Shown here: positions 12,619 through 24,100 of the stretch, in pieces | How positions within the stretch are numbered: the first letter of the stretch is position 1 | Layout of the letters: each line of letters starts with the position of its first letter | Source: Ciona intestinalis | Lineage: Eukaryota > Chordata > Ascidiacea > Phlebobranchia > Cionidae | Reading direction: 5' to 3' | Length of the DNA stretch: 64,000 nt | Assembly (NCBI RefSeq): GCF_000224145.3 | Contig: NC_020170.2 | Location: 944,914-1,008,913, forward strand | Program-made: the position numbers and the translations under genes | Notes under the pieces: generated by a model | The model's database searches: none | The model's input: only the letters and a program-made list of their open reading frames with translations | Told to the model about the DNA's origin: nothing

Positions 12619-14479
12619 ATGGATATAGAAAAACTTGGGATTTACTTGAGGTACCATGCCAACATATATAGGTAAGTTCTTTAGGTGAAGAAATTCTGGG
12701 GGAAGGAAAAAGTAAACTTGACTCGGAGATATACAATAACTGTACCCTACTGTTACCACCTCATACAGGAACATTGAAGGTAGCAGCGTAGATCCAATCA
12801 ACTTCAAGTTCCCTGCATCTGATAATGTCAGACATGACGACAATGCAAGTCAATTAAATGGTCGGCCTAATCAAAAGGAGTTTAAATACTTTACTGAATC
12901 CATTGAAACAGGTAATTCCGCTAAAGTAGCAAAAATGGGTCCCAATGTTTTATGTTTTCAGCGAGACGCAGGTAACAAAACACTAAGGTTATAATGACTG
13001 TTGTTGCCCATCACTGCAAGGACAATGAGTTAAATTGAGTAATGTGTTTTAGAAATTCTAACATCCAATATTTATAGGGAATAAAGAAGAGTCTGCCCTG
13101 AAAGTCATAAATGACTGCATGTATGAGATGGTTTGCAACCAAGTTAGCTTTGAAGAAGCTGTCCTAACAGATATTGTTTCAATACTAAAATCCTTTCAAT
13201 TGGGCCCAAGCTCTATAGAGCTAATTGTTGACCTTATCTTTGAAGGTGTAAGTTATTACTGAGTATGTTTTAGACCTAACTAATTCGTAAAATAGCATAA
13301 ACACACGTGTGTTGATAATTTCTCCCTGGATTTTTATAATGAAAATTTCCTAAATCTACAGTGTGTCTCGGAACCTAATTCTCATTATTCTCTGGGGCAA
13401 CTCTGTGGTGTTCTTTCTCATTCTACAGGAGGTTTGCTTGGTTTCCGGAGCATATTTCTGAATAAGGCACAGAAAGAATTTGGGAAATTAAATAAAGCTC
13501 TTAACGGAACAAAAAAAGAAATCACCAGGCAAGTGTTTGTGATATCAAAACTTTCTCCCATGAGTAAAAATAAAAATTGTAAAATTACGACCAAAACTGA
13601 AACATAATAAAAATACATTGAACTATTAGGAACATTTTTATTTAATAACTTTTATTGTAGGGCCTTGAATTTCAGCCAGTTTATGGCAATACTCTTTCTG
13701 AACCTAAACATGGTAGATTCTGACGGGAACTTGGTTCGATTTTCAGTTTTGGGTCGAGCCATTCTTGGTGTGGTTGAGCAATTAATCAAATATTCAGGCA
13801 ATAGTGATTGCATACAGTGTGCAGCAAGTGTGTTAGAGGTTGGTTCCAATGTATGAATTAATAACACTTATTTATCTTGGGGTATAAACATTCGTCCGAC
13901 ATTAAAAGTTGTAAAACCACAGGTGTGTTTCTCGCATCTACTTATTAGTTATGATGTGGGTAACTTTGTGGGTAATTCTTTTCATTGGTATAGCTGACAA
14001 TTTAAAGAATCTTTAGTAACCACTGGATGCGATCAATAAGAGTAAAATGTTTCGGCCAAGGACAAAAACAAACCAGCAGCTAGTAGGTCTTTAGCTTCAA
14101 TACGAATGCTTAAATGTACCAGAGCAGAATAAAGGTGTGGTGTGTTCGTGTGTGTAAATTTATATTGAGAAAATTCACATATACACCAAATTATGTATTT
14201 GTTTCAGTTTTAGTGTTTCGAAATGTCTTGTAGACAAGAAATTTGTAACAAATAAAAAAGAATGTATAACCATTGAAGTACAAAGTAGCGTATTACATGT
14301 AAGTGTTTTTGTAGTTGACCATCATACCCTTGGAGGAAGCTCTACAGGATGATGGCAAAGAATCTTTAACAAGACTTGGAAATATATTGCATCGAATTGG
14401 AACCATGAAAAACCATCAATTACCAAAATTTCACATTCTAATCAAACTACACTTTAATCGGATGTTAAAAAAGTCCTGA
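12619..14479 (+). CDS. PAIP1-like protein, MIF4G domain only
   Basis: Relative of poly(A)-binding-protein-interacting protein 1 that keeps only the MIF4G HEAT-repeat domain, the part that contacts eIF4A and eIF3 in PAIP1 and eIF4G. Exons: 12619-12671, 12769-12911, 13078-13247, 13362-13528, 13661-13838 and 14315-14479. These join in frame to 291 aa. Exons 3, 4 and 5 have the same lengths (170, 167, 178 nt) and phases as PAIP1 exons 7-9, and their products align closely, for example VRFSVLGRAILGVVE in both. Exon 4 uses a GC donor (CAG/GCAAGT). It has no PAM2 motif and no NWGR/acidic C-terminal tail, so direct PABP binding is unlikely. An AATAAA lies only 7 nt after the stop. The frame is open across six exons, which argues against a pseudogene. 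The start codon is the least certain part. Function is inferred: it could modulate or compete with PAIP1 or eIF4G. Confidence 0.84.
13966..14105 (-). mobile_element. diverged SINE fragment
   Basis: The order of segments (TTTGTGGGTAATT, a GACAATTTAAA block, then TAGTAACCACT) resembles the SINE middle segment read in reverse, and the copy at 15405. It is old and ragged. It sits in the last intron of the MIF4G-only gene. Confidence 0.45.
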
Positions 14480-14896
14480 TGGTACAATAAAATATAGCCT
14501 ACCTATTCTTATTTTATTGAAAGGATATGCCTCTGAACATCAACATCTTGAAGATGCTATTTTAGAAACACTGCAAGTGATTATTACCAAGTACGTTTGA
14601 TTAATTTTTTAGCATCTTATTTTAAATCCTTGATAGAAAATAGAACAGAACAAGTATAAATGAAACAAAGCACTGCAACTTTTCTTTTAATCAATGTTAG
14701 AATCTTTTTGGTGCAAAAATTTTTTTTATTAAAAATGACATAATCGTAACAACAATTTGTATTACAAATGGTACCTTAAAAAACCTACTAGTGACATTTT
14801 TGTTCATTTCAACTTGAAGTTGTGTTTTTATTTAAAGGCTGGCTGTATATTGCATTATATGCATTAAAGTAATATATAAATGACAAATTACATCTA

Positions 14897-16574
14897 TTAT
14901 GTATTTTCGAACAAAGTTATAGGTTTAAAAAGCTGTCCAGGTTTATCATCATGTTCTATGTGTGGTTTGCTTCTGCATAGCAATGACACGCGTCTTGATT
15001 TTGTGACTTTTTCTCCTTTAAACATTGAGTCTTCATTCTTTAAAATTTCATGTTCAAATTCATATCTAACTCTAAAAATTATTAAAATTGCGGATTGTTA
15101 AAAGTTTTTGTAAAAAAATTTATATCGCATTTTAACTGCAAGAAAAAATTGACAATGACAGACCAGTTATCGATGCATGAAAATTTAGGTTGTTAAGTTT
15201 GGATATGTTATTTTTAAAAACTATACGAAAAACTGTCAGAAAAGTAAATATTTTTTGTTTGGTTTTAATTTGTGGTATTGAAAAGAGTTAAACGAATGTT
15301 GCTTTATTATCCTTACGTAAGGGGGCAACCACAGTTGTTAGAACTTTTAACTTCCAGGTGCCCTATTTTATACAGCTCTTGTTTGCTTTTGAGCTACCAT
15401 TTGTTTACCTTTGTGGGTGATTGTTTATTGGAGTGAAATTCTTTAAAAATGCCGACAATTTAAACACTGAATTAGTGACCACCGCACTGAAGCTAAAGCA
15501 ACGATGGTTCAGTATTTTGCCTTAAGACACACAACCACAATGGTACCACTATAGAACAGCCATATAACTACTGCATCATAACACCATACACACAGTTTAA
15601 AAGCTGATGAATTTATTCAACATTAACACATGTAACTCCAGTTTAAACTCATAATAAGTAAAAAACAAAGAAACTTGTATTGGTAGCAAACTGACCTGTC
15701 CTTCATTATATAAAGAGATTTGGGGGGCAGTAAGGCCTGGAACCAAATACTGGCATCACCTTTATGAGTGTACTTCATCACACATGAAGAAAGAAGGCTC
15801 AAACCGGCGATAACTCGACCACAGAACTGAAATAAATACAATCAAAAGTGAAATATTCAATTTGAAAAATGATAGATATTTTGGATATGAAATGTGTGTG
15901 TTTTCGTCTTTTATTTATTTGGACCTGTAGGTAGAATATTAATATTAATTCATTTGACTATTAGGCAGCTTCTGTTTTTACCAATAATGTAATTGTTTTA
16001 TAAAATGGTATTCATACCCTTGTGGAATCTACATGTGGGTTTATAAAACCTATTGGTGATAAATCCAACACGTGAATCAAGTTGTTTTTGACATCTCCAT
16101 CATCAAAAGCAACCTCTTGTATTCTTTGTATTATGGAAGCATTATGTGTCCTCCAATCTCTGATCTCGAGTTCTCTGTAGTCTTGGATTGCCTAAAAATA
16201 TTGGAAACTAAGTAAATTACAAACACAAAAGGTTGTTACTATGTTTAAAACAGGTTTCGGTACTGTCTATAGTTTTATCGTAATTTCAACAAGGTGTTGG
16301 TACTCACGTTGTCCCAGTGTCCCTTTTGATACTTCAAACGTCTCCATTTCGTGTCAATTTCGGTGATTAAAGACGTTTCCTCTTCACTAGTTATAAAATT
16401 TGTAAAGAGGGAAAAATGTTCAGCCGCAATGGATTTTACATTTTCTTCCTGGCTGTATTCCAAAAGCTCGCTTGCTTGTTTTTTTAAATTCTTAGATTTT
16501 GAATTACTTGTTCGGAAGATAGTGGTTGTTAAATGTTTAACACAAGGAAAACGAAAACATTTGACGGTTAACAT
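14897..16574 (-). CDS. ALKBH7: ALKBH7, mitochondrial Fe(II)/2-oxoglutarate dioxygenase
   Basis: AlkB-family oxygenase. The vertebrate protein is mitochondrial and linked to programmed necrosis and mitochondrial RNA/fatty-acid metabolism. Exons in transcript order: 16308-16574, 16018-16191, 15696-15826 and 14897-15071, in phase, 248 aa (human 221). Conserved blocks are GHWDN at the end of exon 1, FINPHVDST (Fe ligands H142 and D144), VIAGLSLLSS, and RYEFEHEIL (Fe ligand H198). The RRVSLLCR segment supplies the AlkB R-x5-R pair that binds 2-oxoglutarate (R218, R224). The spacing between the two histidines equals that in human. The first ~35 residues are basic with few acids, fitting a mitochondrial presequence. 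A longer N-terminus from an in-frame ATG at 16622 is possible. An AATAAA lies on the minus strand at 14832-14827. It is convergent with the MIF4G-only gene and divergent from PAIP1. Confidence 0.93.
15405..15565 (-). mobile_element. diverged SINE fragment
   Basis: Read on the minus strand it follows the SINE middle segment: ACCATTGTGGTTGTGTGTC, a region equivalent to the AAGACACTTAACGG block, then GGTCACTAATTCAG. It is strongly diverged. It sits in the last intron of ALKBH7. Confidence 0.5.
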
Positions 16575-16622
16575 GCACCCATGTCGAAACTTTAACAAAT
16601 GGTGAGCAGGACTTACGGCCAT

Positions 16623-18123
16623 TTTCTCCTTTGTAGTATGAAAGTATTTCAGGTATACCGTTACATACGTTAGATGACAAGTTCTTTTTATTTTCAAAAT
16701 ATAAAGTTCTTAATAGAATTTCTTGATATTTTAAGGAAATCAGAAACCCTTTGTGTATTTGTAACACCATGTCTTTCGTAACACTTGATTCAAGATTGGA
16801 AGATTGATGTTTTTAACTTAACCAACTATAAACCTATCTCCTATCCTCTTTAATATTTCACGTTTTTGTTATTTTGTATTGTTGGTGGTTTGTTTGTTTG
16901 TTTGTTTGTGGTCAGAAAAAGATTCTAAAACGGTTCTAAATTGTTTTTGTGTTCGTTTGTTCCTTGTGATATTATAATTGCAGTGTCGTTACCACTATAG
17001 AAGAAGTGTTAGCGCGATGACAACCGTCCAGTTGGGGTAACACTAAAAGAGGGAAAAGAGGGAAATCGACACTAAAAGAGGGGAAAAGGAAAAACTTGCA
17101 TTTCTAAAAGAGGGGGAAAGGAAAAGAGGGAAAACAGGGAAATGCTGCTTAGTAAAAAAAAATTTCCCTTTTCCCTCTTTTAGTGTTACCCGTCCAGGTT
17201 GTGGACTCCTTTAAAATGTGCTGTGCCGTATTATTATATTTTTAATGGTATGAATGAATGAATGCAATTACTTGTATGTATGGGTGCGTAGCGCAGTACC
17301 AATAGTCAGTATATCATGTCGTCCCCATCTATACAACTAGTGCCTCCTCATACAGTTGCTACTAATGTAACTTTGTCGAAAACTACACCACACCCCGGGT
17401 AATCCTTTGTGCTGACCAATAAACATTTTGGTCGCAAGTTGTTCTCTAGACCTTACTGATAACCACTTTATAGTTTTTGCAAAAAGTCGAATGTTGATGT
17501 TGAAAATAAACTTTGAATGTGCTCGGAAACATGCTTTGTCACTGTAATACGCCTGCCTTGTTAACAATTTATTATACATGTGAGGGTGCAATATGTTACA
17601 TCTTATTCTTATACAATATCATACAAGCTCACATTTTGAACCTTTTTATGTGATATAATGCAAAAGAATAAAATCGAAGGCTTGCAGTCTTAATATGGCA
17701 ACGAATCTAGGCAGAAGTAAGATTCGCAAACCATAAACATGCATCTTCCAACTAAATGTAAATATGTTTTTAACTGTAAGCGTGTTTTAACAACTGTTGT
17801 TTTGTTGCTATATTTCACGCATTTTTGCACATGTTAGGTTTGGACCAAATGCCCAACTTTTAAAACAAAGCATTTTAATTGTTTAAAATCTAGCATTACC
17901 TTCCATTACAAATTCTATTAAAGTTTTATGCATAATTGGTTAAATGCGTGAAACAAATTAAATAACTTTTAATATTTACTTGCATACTGGAATTTTAAAC
18001 GTGTGGTGTTTTTAGACAACTCAATTGATACCTGATATATATATAGCGACATAACGGTTTATAAAAGAATATATTCTTTGTGTTCCTTCTATTGTATTGA
18101 CTGTTTTGTATCAAACAATCAAT
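16623..18123. other. ALKBH7-PAIP1 divergent intergenic region
   Basis: This is the shared upstream region of ALKBH7 (minus) and PAIP1 (plus). It holds a TTTG microsatellite near 16886-16909 and the fold-back element at 17035-17191. A TATATATATA run at 18034-18044 lies about 80 bp before the PAIP1 start. I found no coding exon. Confidence 0.6.
17035..17191. mobile_element. small fold-back/MITE-like element (157 bp)
   Basis: The ends are long inverted repeats: GGGTAACACTAAAAGAGGG on the left and its reverse complement on the right, extending about 30 bp with one 2-nt indel. The flanks are GTCCAGTTG on the left and GTCCAGGTTG on the right, an imperfect 9-10 bp target duplication. The interior repeats the motif CTAAAAGAGGGGAAAAGG in direct orientation. 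There is no coding frame. Confidence 0.75.
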
Positions 18124-21100
18124 ATGGCGGATCGCTTAACAAGTGGATTACCATGGGGGAGTAATTATCGTGACAACAACACCAGCAATTCATATGGAAA
18201 CAACATGGGCAACAATTATGGTAATGACACCGGCACTGAAAGCTTGAAAATTGGGACATGGGATCCTTCTGAGATCAACAAGTCATCCAGCTCATCTTCA
18301 AGCAATTACCAACCAGCTGCAAGCAACAGTTGGACCCAACCTTCACAGCCCGCTCATAATTACAACAACAGCTATGACAGTCAGCAGTATTCGAATCAGT
18401 TGGCTAACCAAGCCAGTAACTTGTCATTGGGTTCACAACCTTCAAGGTCATCACCTGACACTAGCATGTACTACTACTCCTCCCAACAGCAGCCAACTCA
18501 ACGATACCAGCAACAATCACAGCCAGCTATGCCACCATTGCCTAACATATCCTCATACCAAAGTGAAATCCAACCAGCTAGACCATCTGATTCGCGTAAC
18601 TGGCGAAGTCCAGCGCAAACAACTTATAACACATATAGTCAATCTAATCTATCATACAGCACACCAACAGCAACTGATGTCCAGTATCAACAACAGCGAT
18701 CACAATTTACAGTTGGCCAAAGTTGGGAATCGTTTCAAAATCCTTTAAATCAAGCAGAGGAAGATGAAGAAAGACCAGGTCAGTTGTGCACTAATAGTGG
18801 TATGGTACTATCAGCTATCATATTTGCACATATTTTTTACTAATCGTACAATTACTGTTTAAATATAATGATTTATGGAAGGGGCGTAGAACATGCTTCA
18901 TGGTTTATTCTATAAAATAAAGTTATATATATTATACATGGGCCTACTTGTTTATTTTTAGAAGCCATTGTGGAACGGCTTAAGCAAAAAGCAGCCGATG
19001 CCAAAGCTGTCAAAGAAGAATTACAAAGAAAACCAAATATTATTTCAAAAGCTGGTTTAGCCTTGATAGAAAAAGGTAGCCTATATATTACTATATGTTT
19101 AGTTTAAATTATTTATATATATATTATTTATGTTTGTTAACATATTTTTGTAGTGATTAACTAATATATGTGTATAGGCTATTTGATATTTTTTCTTCAG
19201 TGTGTTTCTTGTAATAGTCAGGATTGTAAAAGTTGTAAATCCGGACGGTGATCGTTTAATTTTATTGAAAATCCGGACGTAATATGTTTTACGTGCGTCT
19301 GTCACCCAAGCTACCAAATCTTGTTATAAAGCGTATTACTGACTACCACCACGACACCACAGTCTAGTGCGGGCGCCTGTGCGATAGAAACCGTTGTTAA
19401 AGCTGCGATCTAATGTTTTATGTTTGTCGCGTGTTCGTAATAATCAGCTAACGAAGTCGCTCGAGTAACAAACATTGCCGTGCTGCAATTTGACATTTTG
19501 CGCTTAATTGTTACGTCACACGTCTTATTGCAACATAACTATTAAATATGACGTTTCATTACGTAACAATCGGAAGGAATGCCCACTGCCCAACGAACCA
19601 CGAGATCGAAACATCGTGTATGAGCGTCACATTTTTACGCTCTGCGCGGGCGTAGGAAATAAAGTAAGACGCATGCGGTAGCATACATTCTACACCTAAC
19701 AAACGAAGCAATCGTTGTGAGTTTATTCTCGTGACAAGTGACGTACACACGATTTGTGACAAAATTAGTATAGTAGGTGTGACAAGTGACGTAGACATGA
19801 TTTGTGACAAAATTAGTATAGTAGGTGTTAGGAAAATGCATTTTTTTAATGTTTGCACGAACCGTTTCGTTATTTTAGCTATTCGCCGTGTTCTCGCAAT
19901 GTAACCGATGCGGTTAAAATAGAGCGCACGTTTATGTCGTCAATAATTACAGAACAAAGAAACCAAAGAGTATATTGTCGGCCGAACGTAAGAAAGTTGG
20001 TTTTAATATAAATAGGATTTATTTCTACTAAAAAAATCCGGACGATTTTCGACAATCCGGACGGTGACATTATCACTGAAAAAGGGGTATTTTTACAATC
20101 CTGGTAATAGTAATATTAAAACCTTTATTGTCTACTTTAAACTCCCTCTAAACTAGTAATTATGCTACTTGCTGGACTTTAGTGTTTCCCTCTTCACCAT
20201 GATTAAAGTTGGTGGCAAATTTGTTGTTTGATGCCTTTCAAAGCATTTCTTGTTCATATTCTTCATGATATTTTTTGAGTTTGCATTTTAATTCTTGTAC
20301 CTTGCATTTTCCAACAGACCTGTTAGATGCAGCAAAGCCATTTGAAACTGTGGAAAGTTTGCAGCAGTGCAGGGAAAAGCAACTTGGTCTCTTATCAAAT
20401 GAACCTACAAGCTATGGAGGTATAATGTGTTTGTTGTTCATGGACTTACAAATTTAATTTTTCAGTGGCCTTTACCAATTAAATGTAAATATATTCATAG
20501 TAGGGTGGGGGAAGATCGGACACCTTTTCGTTTAGTTTTCTCTTTCCATTTGGTAGTAAACAAAGACCATTCAATGAATTATAAAACCGTATCCTCACGA
20601 CTTCCACAGACCGTTGTTAATTCTTTAAAACACGATTAGGCTATTTGGATATTATGTATTAAAGGTGTCCCATCTTCCCCCACCCTACTATATATAATAA
20701 ATATGTTTTTAACCATAAGACTGGAGTTTAATGTTTTACTTAATGTTGTAATTTATTATCACTGCATCAGCAGTAACGAAATCGCTACCAAACTTACGTT
20801 TATTAAGATGCTACTTTTACCACATGTGACAATTTACTGTCGTAATTTTTCAATGGAACAGTTTATCTCCATTTACCTTATTTAGCGAATTTAACAAGAA
20901 AAGGTATGATTAAAAAAACTATTAAACGAATAAAATTCTTTTATATGTGGAAATTACACAGACAATAGGTAATAAATAAAGTTACATTAGAAAAAGTACT
21001 AACTAATGGAATAAAACTAACTAACTAATGAAATAAAATATATACATTGATAAAAAAAATACACCAACAATAATTTCAATTTAACTTTGTTTTACCAAAA

Positions 21101-24100
21101 GGTGATGCTCAAAAGAAAGAAGAAACTGAGTTTGTAAATCTTCCACCTTTAGTATCCGCACTTTCAGCTGAGGCAAAAGAATTTATCCCTTCTCCTTCAG
21201 TAAGTGTATCAAGACTTTTTATTGTAATATTAACAAAACAAAGTATTGCTTTAAGTGTATAGGCCCCCATCTATTTTATAAGTCAAGTTTTTAGATGCTA
21301 TATATATAGAGATTTTTTTTTTTAGTAAGTTTGATTCTTTTTAAACATTTTCTTTTTGGCAATACGTAATAAGGTGGAACTCATGTTAGATTAACTTTTT
21401 TTATCCTCAGTTCATTTTATTTATTAAATCGACTAGACGACTACCCAATATTATACTTTTTAGTTATATATATAAGGGCAAACCAAAATCTCAATTATTT
21501 TATTGGTCATATTTCACTCCTGATGGGTTAAGTACTAAGACAAGCAATGTCCAAAGACCTGGGGTTTAAGGCAGAGTTTGTTCATTTTTGTATCTATATT
21601 TAACGATTGATTAGACTGCCTCCATTCTATCATACTATTGCTATAATTTGCTAACAGTAATTAAAACACAGAGGCGAGATTACACTGGTGTGCAGTTATT
21701 GGTCACTTCTACCCCAAATAACAAACATAACCGAGGAGAACGACCAGCGGAGATTCCTAAACTTGATCTCCAGATCAGTCCAGACACAGAACGTGCTTAC
21801 TTAAAGCCAAGTAAAGTCGAGTCTAGATACTCACCAAGTCTCCCACTGCTTAACAGGAGTTATGACACAGCTAGTCAAACAGAATCTACAGAATGTAGCT
21901 CAGTGGTTGAAGATAGGAGTGGAGTATATAAGAGAGATGTGTTGTGGAATCCATTAAATGGTCCTGCTCCTGGTATAAACTCAAGAAGAGAGAGTTGGTC
22001 ATTGTTAAGGAATGAGGTTCATGATGAGGCAGTCTGTCCAAACAAAAAAGATATGTTGTCAAAATCCTGTATAGTGCAAGGAAAATCAAATAAGTTTGAC
22101 AGTGAAGATGATTGTCCTCATGATTTTGAAGCCTCTCTTAGTGAAAGAAAACCCATTGTATATCGCTATCCATGCATGGATAGTTTGCACCAAAGGTTTC
22201 GGGCAAATAAACACGGTACAATGTTCTTTCCAATGTTGGGTTTACATTCTCTTGAAGAATTAGGCTTCACTAGTGAAGCTGAGGTGTTGAAAATGGTCAG
22301 ACAAAAGGTTTGAGATTTCTTTGAGTGTTATTATTAACATTAGGTCCTATTTTCCAATTCCATAAAGTAAGACATAAATAGAATAGACAAAAAAGGCTAT
22401 GATAATGTTTGCAATAGATAAGATGAAAATTTTAGACATGAAAAGGGAAACAACGTACATTAGTTTATAGTTAGAAACATATTTTGTTCACTAAATAGTT
22501 TTATACTTGTTATAAACAATATATTTGGTATTAAAATGTGGCATTTACATTTGTAAACAGATCAAACTACAGAGAGGCCAACCTACACAACTCTCCCAGA
22601 AATCTTCTGGTAAGTTTCATGTTCAAGTAATCCCTGATTAAGACTAAGTTTTTAAACCACCACCTTAAGTATTAACCTCAAAACCTGGTCTTGTTTGCAG
22701 ACATTGTATTACAAATATCTATACGTAATACTAATACCATTTTGTTTGAACTAGACCCTAGGGCACTAAATTCTTTATGTATTTTTTTACCTAAAAACCT
22801 TAGTTACACATAAATACAAGATTTCTGATGACGTCATTTAAAATTTGATCATCACAAAAATCAAAAGACCATCTTGTAGCAAATTTTCTAAAGAACAAAA
22901 TGCTAATTGATTGTTTTTGGCTGCCACAAACACTTGTGTCGCTAGAGAGCAAAATGTGACAGTCGGTCAAAAATTGGAATTTTGTTAAAATATTTGGAAA
23001 ACTAATATTCTTGCACATTAATTCAAACATTTTATTAAAACCAAATATTATGTCTGCCATGTACTAGGCTTTAAGGTGTATGCTTGGGTGTTAATAAAGT
23101 TACCAGAAAATTAAAATAAGTTCTTTAAAAACATAGTATGTGTGGTTTCCGAAGCATCAGTACATTATACTAGCGCCCCAAAATATGTTATACCAATTTA
23201 AATTTCAGAAGAAAACGAAGAAGCTGCGTTAAAACTTGTAAATGACTGTGTCTATGAGCTTGCTTGCAACCCAGCGAGCTTTGATGAAGCTGTTCCTAAA
23301 GATCTTGTTCCAAAGCTTAATGCATTAAATTTGAACCAAAGTTCCATTGAGAAAATTGTGGATCTGATATATGAAGCTGTAAGGGAGAATTTGCCTCAGA
23401 AATATTTTATTTGGTTAATTTTTATGTATTTGGGTTTTCTGAACTTTCATGGCCAATAATTATACATTTCTTGATCTTTATGCAACACAACAGAGTTTAA
23501 AGATGATTTATTGTTACTACTTTCTAGTGAAAGCTTTATATTTCAATATAGAATGTTTTCAATGAGCTGCTTTGTGAAGCCGTGTTCCATTAAATGATGT
23601 ATCAGTGAATTTAAATTAATACTTAAGCTTAAGGAAGCATGATTATATATTCAAATAAATACAAACATTAAGAACTAGTAATATTAAATGAAAACAATAC
23701 AATAGATATTAGATATCATATTTTCTGCAACTGATAAACATATTATTTTTACAAATTGTCTTATACCTACTCAGTTATTTATCAGTTCACAGAAACATAG
23801 TTTAAGCATTATGTTTTTATTTCTGCTCTTTACCACAGTGTGTCTTGGAGCAAAACTTCCGATATCTTGGTGGACAACTCTGTGATATTCTGTCTCGCTC
23901 CACAGGGGGTTTGCCTGGCTTCAGGACAACTCTGCTAAAGAAGGCACAAAAAGAATTTGAGAGTATGGCTAAGGCTCTTGATGGGACGAAAGAAGAACTG
24001 ACCAGGTAAGGGGTCTTAGATTGTTTTAATGTCTTGTTTAAAAGTGTAGGTGTCTCTGTGATTGAAGTTTGCCACCATATTACAGGGCCTTAGGTTTCAC

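Noticed and set aside
12769-12911. PAM2-like motif (SSVDPINFKFP) in the MIF4G-only gene
   Set aside because: The spacing of the leucine, alanine, phenylalanine and proline positions does not fit PAM2, unlike the clean motif in PAIP1 exon 4.
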